Source of the DNA: Bacillota bacterium
GTDB taxonomy: Bacteria; Bacillota; Clostridia; Christensenellales; SZUA-584
Direction of reading: 5' to 3'
Length of the DNA stretch: 11,964 nucleotides
Assembly: GCA_023436525.1 (NCBI GenBank)
Contig: JAEZIW010000026.1
Coordinates: 1-11,964, forward strand
The notes beneath the pieces were generated by a model that saw nothing but the letters and a program-made list of their open reading frames with translations, was not told the DNA's origin and did not search any database. A program made the translations under genes and the position numbers. Positions 7,076-11,964 of this stretch are shown one piece after another. Positions within the stretch are counted from its first letter, which is position 1. Each line of letters starts with the position of its first letter.

Positions 7076-7154
7076 TTTCGGCACCTCCTTGATATAGATA
7101 AAAGCTTTGACTTGAAAGCACGAAACAGGTATCGGTTCGCGTTATAAGCGCGGT

Positions 7155-7183
7155 TTTATCCGGCTTTATTTTCACTTTTGCAA
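7155..7183 (-). promoter_or_regulatory. Second candidate promoter of the Cache-CheW gene
   Basis: On the minus strand TTGCAA (7183-7178) is 17 bp from GATAAA (7160-7155). Both boxes match the consensus at 4 of 6 positions. It lies downstream of the terminator-like hairpin and could drive the gene independently of it. Confidence 0.3.
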
Positions 7184-7184
7184 C

Positions 7185-7221
7185 AAAAAAGCGCCTTGAT
7201 ATCACATATCAAAGCGCCTTT
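7185..7221 (-). terminator. Terminator-like hairpin in the Cache-CheW leader
   Basis: On the minus strand a stem of about 14 bp with two mismatches (core GCGC/GCGC and TTGATAT/ATATCAA, 3-base loop at 7203-7205) is followed directly by six T (7190-7185). That is a classic intrinsic terminator. The genes on either side diverge, so no gene ends here; the only thing upstream on this strand is the promoter at 7238-7266. It therefore looks like a leader attenuator or the end of a tiny RNA. Confidence 0.6.
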
Positions 7222-7237
7222 GCCTCATGTTTGTTAT

Positions 7238-7266
7238 ATTGTAGCTTAAATTGGGCATCCTTGCAA
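7238..7266 (-). promoter_or_regulatory. Main candidate promoter of the Cache-CheW gene
   Basis: On the minus strand TTGCAA (7266-7261) and TACAAT (7243-7238) are 17 bp apart; the -10 matches 5 of 6. A start near 7231 would enter the terminator-like hairpin within about 10 bases and reach its T-run after about 45, with the gene start 156 bases away. Confidence 0.5.
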
Positions 7267-7406
7267 TAGCGTTTTGCAGCTTTCGTTTCACATTTATTCA
7301 TTTTTAGTGAATGTTTGTCCGTTTATGTTGCTTAATTAGCTAATTTTACAGTTTTGATTTTGCGGTTCGTCATTTTTCACATCCGTCACAAAAAAGGATT
7401 GACAGT

Positions 7407-7508
7407 ATGAACGATCACAGCGAACCGAAAATTTTAGATTTTGCGTCCTCAACAGCGTCTTGGACTTTTGTGGCGCGCAGTATTTTATGTTTCTGTATTT
7501 TTTTCTAA
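7407..7508 (+). CDS. Possible 33-residue small protein
   Basis: An ATG-started ORF of 33 codons with AAAGGA 8 bases before the ATG, a good site for these genes. The peptide starts M-N-D-H-S-E-P-K and has a hydrophobic second half (from about residue 19) ending F-C-I-F-F, so it might be membrane-associated. No family is recognised. Its first eight residues resemble the start of the downstream protease (M-N-N-H-T-D-T-K), which could reflect a duplicated gene start or chance. It ends just before the repeated TGATTGTT motifs. The rest of the 7267-7406 stretch is AT-rich and shows no other gene. Confidence 0.35.
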   Translation: MNDHSEPKILDFASSTASWTFVARSILCFCIFF

Positions 7509-7512
7509 CATT

Positions 7513-7662
7513 TGATTGTTTATGCCTTTACCTATGATTGTTTATAAGGTAGAATTATCTAGAATATGCACAGAAACAACAATCAAAAGCCGCTCAATGA
7601 TGAAGACATAACAGCACCCTTTATATAAAACCAATAAAGGAGATACTCTCAGTGAACAATCA
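7513..7662. promoter_or_regulatory. Cluster of four TGATTGTT motifs (candidate operator)
   Basis: The 8-mer TGATTGTT occurs at 7513-7520 and 7535-7542 in direct orientation, and as AACAATCA at 7578-7585 and 7655-7662. The first two share the longer GATTGTTTAT, 22 bp apart. The first copy lies just upstream of the -35, the second in the spacer of the candidate promoter, and the last covers the first codons of the protease. This looks like binding sites for a repressor or activator; the protein is unknown. Confidence 0.45.
7527..7555 (+). promoter_or_regulatory. Candidate promoter of the first protease gene
   Basis: TTTACC (7527-7532, 4 of 6) and TAGAAT (7550-7555, 5 of 6) are 17 bp apart. A second TAGAAT follows at 7560. 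The transcript would carry a leader of about 90 bases. A TGATTGTT copy lies in the spacer, so a bound protein would block or modulate the polymerase. Confidence 0.4.
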
Positions 7663-9886
7663 TACTGACACAAAACGCTCTCATCGGATTTTTTCTGTTT
7701 TGTTGGCCTTCATGTTGGTTTTCACCACCATGATCATCAGCACACCCGAGGCCGTAGCGGCCGACGATACCACCGCAGGCGACCCCGCGGTGACAACTAC
7801 ACCTTCGGAAGAACCGAGGCCATCGGAAGAACCGACGCCTTCGGAAGAACCGACGCCATCCGCAGAACCGACGCCATCGGAGGAACCGACGCCGTCCGCG
7901 GAACCGACGCCGTCCGCGGAACCGACGCCATCCGAGGAGCCCACGCCGTCCGCAGAGCCGACATTACCGGACATGCAGGCACAAGCCGTTGATGTCAGCC
8001 CGACAGAATATGCGGACAAGCAGGTCATCGTCAAGTTTAAAGATACCGATTTTTCTGTTATGAGCACATTTGAAGCAACGGGCAGCATGGTGCTTGAATC
8101 AATCGAATCGCAAGATCTGGTGCTTGCGTCCGTTCCGCAGGGTGAAACTGTTGACAGCTATATCAACGAACTCGAAGCCCGCCCCGAAGTGGAATATGCG
8201 CAGCCCAACTATGAGTATACGCTGGAAAGAACGTTCAACGACCCCGGTATCTCTCAGCAATGGTATTTAGGCCAAATCAACGCATACGGCGCATGGGATA
8301 CCACAATAGGGTCTCCCGCCGTTAAAGTGGCTGTGATCGATACAGGCCTTGATTTTTCCCATCCCGAGTTTGCAGGCCAGGTTTATGCGCAGGCGGATAC
8401 GGTTGCTGATGACGGGAATGCTCAAGATGATACTGTTTTTGCTCGTAATTACGGGCATGGAACACACGTTGCGGGCACGATTGCGGCTAAAGCCGATAAC
8501 GGTATGGGGATTTCAGGCGTGGCGCCCGGCGTGCAGCTCATCGTTGTGGATGCTTTTAATGGCGAAACGGCCTACACATCGGATGTAATACAGGGCATTT
8601 ATTTCGCCATGGCAAACGGTGCCGATGTGATTAACATGAGCTTTGGCGGCAGAAACAACGACCCCGCATTAGAGTTCGCCGTCAACAGCGCTGTCGGCAG
8701 CGGTGTGGTGTGCGTGGCTGCCGCAGGCAATTCCAACACCTCTGCGCCGTTCTTTCCGAGTGATTACGATTCTGTGATCTCCGTGATCGCCACAACGCCG
8801 TCTGACACCAAGGCGTACTTTTCCGATTATGGCAGCGCCAAAGATATTTCTGCCCCCGGATACGACATTTTGTCTGCCTACCCCGGCAACAGGTATGAAT
8901 ATATGGATGGCACATCGATGGCGGCTCCCGTGGTCAGCGGCGTGGTAGCGCTGATGCTGTCGGTCAATCCGTACTTAAGCGTCAACGACATCAAGACCAA
9001 GCTTTATGCTGCGGCAAACGACATCGGTGCCCCCGGCAAAGATGATGCATCCGGTTACGGCAGAGTCAACGCGTACAATGCCGTCAATGCCGTTGCCATC
9101 AGAAACATGGGTACCTACAATGCGAAAAGCATGCCAAAAACGGGCAACGTGGGTACCTGCATCACGCTGATGACGCCCGCCGCCCCGAGAGGCTATACGG
9201 CTGTATCAGTGACGTATTCGTCCAGCAATCCGTCGGCAGCGCCCGTGGATGCGAACGGCACGCTCACGTTCTTAACCGGCGGCAAGGCAACCATCATTAC
9301 AAAACTGACGTCCCAAATGATCGATAAAAAGGGAAGGCTTAAGACCAAAACAACAACCGTCAAGAAGGTGATTACCATTCAGCAGCCGGTTGCCGCCATT
9401 GGGCTGAACGTGTATAACGCCACCATTGAGCGAAAGCAAAAGGTTCAGCTCTCAGCCTCCTTCGACCCTGTTACCGCAACCAACAAGAAAGTCAAATGGA
9501 AATCTAGCAACCCCAAAATTGCATCGGTTTCCGGCAAAGGGCTTGTGGTTGGCAAAGCAGGCGGCACCGCCGTTATCACATGCTCGGCGACTGACGGCAG
9601 CGGCGTTATCGCGAGCTGCACGGTTAACGTCACACCGATATACCCGATTGGGCTTAAGCTATCCAAAACGGCTTTAACAATCAAGGTTGGCAAGGGCACC
9701 GGGCTCAAGGCAACTGTCTTGCCCAAGACCACGGATTTCAAGACGGTCACATGGACAAGCAGCGACCCCGGCATTGTAAGCGTCGACGCGAAGGGCAAAA
9801 TCAGAGGCCTTGTGCCGGGCACAGCCATAGTCACGGCCACCACGAGCAACGGCTTTGCACTCTCATGCACGGTTACGGTTAAGTAG
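7652..9886 (+). CDS. Secreted subtilisin-family (S8) protease with BIG2-like Ig repeats
   Basis: A 744-residue exported serine protease. In order: a signal peptide (basic start, hydrophobic 13-30, probable cleavage after A36 or A37); a Pro/Ser/Glu repeat linker (51-104); a fervidolysin-like propeptide (about 112-190, with Q-V-I-V-K-F-K and E-Y-A-Q-P-N-Y); and an S8 catalytic domain (about 200-480). The triad is intact: D230 in V-I-D-T-G, H269 in G-H-G-T-H-V-A-G, S422 in G-T-S-M-A-A-P, and oxyanion N360 in A-A-G-N. Three Ig-like BIG2-type units follow (about 490-578, 580-660, 663-744; S-S-N-P and S-S-D-P signatures), likely for binding the wall or a polymer. No LPxTG or S-layer anchor is seen. 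The GTG start has AAAGGAG 9 bases upstream. A paralogue follows downstream, each with its own promoter. It probably degrades extracellular protein; the substrate is unknown. Confidence 0.93.
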   Translation: MNNHTDTKRSHRIFSVLLAFMLVFTTMIISTPEAVAADDTTAGDPAVTTTPSEEPRPSEEPTPSEEPTPSAEPTPSEEPTPSAEPTPSAEPTPSEEPTPSAEPTLPDMQAQAVDVSPTEYADKQVIVKFKDTDFSVMSTFEATGSMVLESIESQDLVLASVPQGETVDSYINELEARPEVEYAQPNYEYTLERTFNDPGISQQWYLGQINAYGAWDTTIGSPAVKVAVIDTGLDFSHPEFAGQVYAQADTVADDGNAQDDTVFARNYGHGTHVAGTIAAKADNGMGISGVAPGVQLIVVDAFNGETAYTSDVIQGIYFAMANGADVINMSFGGRNNDPALEFAVNSAVGSGVVCVAAAGNSNTSAPFFPSDYDSVISVIATTPSDTKAYFSDYGSAKDISAPGYDILSAYPGNRYEYMDGTSMAAPVVSGVVALMLSVNPYLSVNDIKTKLYAAANDIGAPGKDDASGYGRVNAYNAVNAVAIRNMGTYNAKSMPKTGNVGTCITLMTPAAPRGYTAVSVTYSSSNPSAAPVDANGTLTFLTGGKATIITKLTSQMIDKKGRLKTKTTTVKKVITIQQPVAAIGLNVYNATIERKQKVQLSASFDPVTATNKKVKWKSSNPKIASVSGKGLVVGKAGGTAVITCSATDGSGVIASCTVNVTPIYPIGLKLSKTALTIKVGKGTGLKATVLPKTTDFKTVTWTSSDPGIVSVDAKGKIRGLVPGTAIVTATTSNGFALSCTVTVK
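7802..7963 (+). repeat. Nine tandem 18-bp units coding a P-S-E-E-P-T linker
   Basis: Nine consecutive 18-bp units inside the protease gene encode six-residue units of the form P-S-(E/A)-E-P-T (one has R for T). The Glu/Ala alternation and synonymous third-base differences show that the units have diverged at the DNA level. It is an acidic, extended linker between signal peptide and propeptide. Such arrays change length by slippage. It is coding and has no spacers, so it is not a CRISPR array. Confidence 0.9.
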
Positions 9887-9923
9887 AAAAGCATCGGACA
9901 TTATAATATGACACTTTGATGAT

Positions 9924-9958
9924 AACCCCGGGCATTCATTGTCCGGGGTTGTTTTATT
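9924..9958 (+). terminator. Intrinsic terminator after the first protease
   Basis: AACCCCGG (9924-9931) pairs with CCGGGGTT (9943-9950), followed by GTTTTATT. It ends the first protease transcript 40 bases after the stop, so the second protease needs its own promoter. Confidence 0.8.
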
Positions 9959-10009
9959 CAGAAATCAACTAAAAGCAGCCGTGGAAAACGATAACCAATG
10001 TGACATGAC

Positions 10010-10038
10010 TTGATGTAAAATAACAAATAATATATAAT
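10010..10038 (+). promoter_or_regulatory. Promoter of the second protease gene
   Basis: TTGATG (10010-10015) and a perfect TATAAT (10033-10038) are 17 bp apart, in a very AT-rich stretch. The leader would be about 60 bases. None of the TGATTGTT motifs seen before the first protease is present here, so the two paralogues are probably controlled differently. Confidence 0.7.
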
Positions 10039-10102
10039 TATTACATTATATAAAACTTGTCCACACTTTCATGAAAAATCAATAGAAGGAGCCGTCGCAT
10101 TG

Positions 10103-11964
10103 ATGAATATGAACTTGCGCAAACCAGCTGGCTGGATATTTGCTGCTTTTTTAACTGTCGCTTTTGTGTTGTCTTCAATACCGCTTGGTGTTTCACAAGC
10201 ATACGCGGCAGATGAGCCGCAGGCGGAAGCCACAGGACAAGCACTGGAGGAGCCAACAGCAGCTGAGGAAACGGCCCCGCCATCGCAGGAGCCATCGGCT
10301 GTTGACGATACGGCACCGCCTTCAGAAGTGCCGCCGGTGCCCGAAGAGACAGCGCCGCTCGAGGCGATGCAGGCTGCCGACGAACCCAGTATTGTTACCG
10401 CAGCGGATGGAACGCGATACGCACGTGATGAGGTTATTGTGAAGTTCAAAAGCACGGTTTCCGATATAGCAGCAGTGAAAACACTTGATGCTGCGGACAG
10501 CGAGATACGGCAATACCTCACGGCAAATGATGTTGTCGTCGCAGATGTTCCCGAAGGCGAAACCGTCGATAGCTTTATCGGTACGCTTGAGGCTTTGCCG
10601 AATGTAGAATATGCCCAGCCGAACTATTTTTACACAGTTGCCGCAACAGTGAGCGATCCAGGTTTTTCGATGCAGTGGTATTTAAACAAAATCAATATTC
10701 CTACCGCATGGGATATGACAATGGGGTTATCCAATATCAGGGTGGCAGTGCTGGACACTGGAATAGACTTAACCCATCCCGAGTTCTCCGGACAAATTTA
10801 TGCTCAGGAAGACACGGTCTATCTTGATCATAATGCCCAGGACGACAGTATCGGAGAAAAGTGCTACGGACACGGCACACATGTGGCGGGTATTATTGCA
10901 GCCAAACCAAACAACGGTCAGGGTATCTCGGGTGTCGCGCCGGGCGTTTCGCTTATCGCGGTGGATGTTTTCGACGGAAACGGTGCTTGGACGACTGATG
11001 TCGTAGAGGGCATTCAATTTGCCGTCACCCAAGGCGCTGATGTCATCAATATGAGCTTAGGAGGATATGGGCAAGATTTATATTTTTCGTCGGCAGTCAT
11101 CGATGCGGTCAGTGCGGGCGTTGTTTGTGTAGCTGCTGCCGGTAACGATGATTCAACGGCTTATTTTCATCCAAGTGATTTTGAGTCGGTGATATCGGTT
11201 ATCGCAACGGATACAAATGATAACAGGGCAAGTTTCTCGAACTATGGCCCTTTAAAAGACATCAGTGCTCCAGGCGTTGATATCCTGTCCACCTTCCCTA
11301 TTAATAAATATGCATATGCAGATGGTACCTCCATGGCAGCACCCGTCGTCTCCGGGGTTGTCGCACTCATGCTATCGGCAAATCCGAGCCTGACGGTCAG
11401 CGAAGTGAAAAATATACTCTACAATACAGCTGTTGATCTCGGCACGGCAGGAAAGGACGATATATACGGCAACGGCAGGGTCGATGCATATCAAGCTGTC
11501 AGGGAATCCACACAAGATTATGATGTAACAGTCTCAAAAACTCTGATCGGTGGTACAGGCAGTACTTATGGTACGGTAAGCGGAGGCGGAAACTTTACCA
11601 GTTGCTCGTCTGTCACGGTTAACGCTTTAGCTGCTGATAATTATCATTTTGTCCGATGGACTGATAACGGCACCGAAGTATCAACCAAAGCCAGCTATAC
11701 ATTTCCCGTTAAAAAAGATATAGATCTGACAGCAGAATTCGAATTGGATTGGTATTCAATATCCGCAGCTGCTAACAACTCATTATACGGCAGTGTCTCT
11801 GGCGGCGGTAAAGTTTATTACGGTAATTCCGTTACGCTAACCGCAACCCCCAATACAAATTGCTTTTTTACCGGCTGGGTAGAAAACGGTGTGACGGTGT
11901 CTACCGATACAAGTTATACCTTTACTCCAGTGAAAAGCACCACCATTCAGGCCATATTCATGCC
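10103..11964 (+). CDS. Secreted subtilisin-family (S8) protease with InlB-like repeats, 3' end outside window
   Basis: At least 620 residues, open to the window edge with no stop. In order: signal peptide (hydrophobic about 11-30, cleavage near A35/A36); an acidic Pro/Glu/Ala linker (37-95) without the exact repeats of its neighbour; a fervidolysin-like propeptide (E-V-I-V-K-F-K, then E-Y-A-Q-P-N-Y); and an S8 domain with D218, H257, S410 and oxyanion N348 all present. From about residue 473 come at least two repeats of the divergent InlB B-repeat (Flg_new_2-like) type, each with a G-S/T-V-S-G-G-G motif and a later G-W or R-W (about 473-549 and 550-620+). These are usually surface or adhesion modules. 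The start chosen is the ATG at 10103; AAGGAG lies 11 bases upstream. TTG at 10100 (8 bases) and ATG at 10109 are alternatives. It is a tandem paralogue of the preceding protease, with roughly 60% identity in the catalytic core by eye, but a different C-terminus. Confidence 0.92.
   Translation, partial: MNMNLRKPAGWIFAAFLTVAFVLSSIPLGVSQAYAADEPQAEATGQALEEPTAAEETAPPSQEPSAVDDTAPPSEVPPVPEETAPLEAMQAADEPSIVTAADGTRYARDEVIVKFKSTVSDIAAVKTLDAADSEIRQYLTANDVVVADVPEGETVDSFIGTLEALPNVEYAQPNYFYTVAATVSDPGFSMQWYLNKINIPTAWDMTMGLSNIRVAVLDTGIDLTHPEFSGQIYAQEDTVYLDHNAQDDSIGEKCYGHGTHVAGIIAAKPNNGQGISGVAPGVSLIAVDVFDGNGAWTTDVVEGIQFAVTQGADVINMSLGGYGQDLYFSSAVIDAVSAGVVCVAAAGNDDSTAYFHPSDFESVISVIATDTNDNRASFSNYGPLKDISAPGVDILSTFPINKYAYADGTSMAAPVVSGVVALMLSANPSLTVSEVKNILYNTAVDLGTAGKDDIYGNGRVDAYQAVRESTQDYDVTVSKTLIGGTGSTYGTVSGGGNFTSCSSVTVNALAADNYHFVRWTDNGTEVSTKASYTFPVKKDIDLTAEFELDWYSISAAANNSLYGSVSGGGKVYYGNSVTLTATPNTNCFFTGWVENGVTVSTDTSYTFTPVKSTTIQAIFM

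Noticed and set aside
7076..7084. GTG at 7084 as start of the Cache-CheW gene
   Set aside because: It lies in the ribosome binding site (AAGGAGGTG) and has none of its own; the ATG at 7075 is 8 bases from AAGGAGG.
7155..7170. GCCGGATAA on the minus strand as a motility sigma factor -10 (GCCGATAA)
   Set aside because: It has an extra G and no TAAA box at the expected 15-base distance.
7401..7430. TTGACA at 7399-7404 as a -35 box
   Set aside because: No acceptable -10 lies 16-18 bp downstream; the sequence instead lies in the ribosome binding region of the small ORF.
7802..7963. CRISPR-like array
   Set aside because: The 18-bp units are contiguous, in frame and coding, with no spacers.
7681..8088. 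Minus-strand ORF opposite the protease repeat region
   Set aside because: It is the antisense reading of the low-complexity linker and has no independent start signals; likewise the long minus-strand frames at 476-1063, 9445-9894 and 10069-10521.

Overview
The window looks like chromosomal DNA of a Gram-positive anaerobe of the Clostridia (Bacillota). This is inferred from the strong AAGGAGG-type ribosome binding sites, the YlaK/PhoH2-like PIN-PhoH protein, a lipobox lipoprotein, secreted subtilases with Ig-like or InlB-type C-terminal modules, and a base composition near 50% GC. No RNA gene, CRISPR array, transposase or phage gene was found.

Left part (1-3.5 kb): an AEC-family permease on the plus strand converges, with an 11-bp overlap, on a minus-strand pair of half-length TSUP (TauE/SafE) genes joined by a TTGA stop/start overlap. 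Upstream of the PIN-PhoH gene is a possible 41-codon leader ORF whose stop overlaps the PhoH GTG start, with a terminator-like hairpin inside the ORF.

Middle (3.5-7.6 kb): a single-gene lipoprotein unit follows, with its own promoter and terminator. A palindromic intergenic repeat comes next. Then a large minus-strand gene encodes a soluble protein with two Cache-like sensor modules and a C-terminal CheW domain. Its promoter region places a terminator-like hairpin about 40 nt after the predicted transcription start.

Right part (7.4-11.96 kb): two tandem paralogous secreted S8 proteases, each with its own promoter. They share signal peptide, Pro/Glu-rich linker, fervidolysin-like propeptide and catalytic domain, but differ in C-terminal modules: three BIG2-like Ig domains in the first, at least two InlB-like repeats in the second. 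The second runs off the window. Ahead of the first protease lies a cluster of four copies of an 8-bp motif (TGATTGTT), arranged around a candidate promoter and the start codon, and a possible 33-codon ORF with a good ribosome binding site.

No complete novel multi-gene system is evident. The parts most deserving a second look are the Cache-CheW fusion with its promoter-hairpin leader, and the repeat-rich divergent control region between it and the protease pair.
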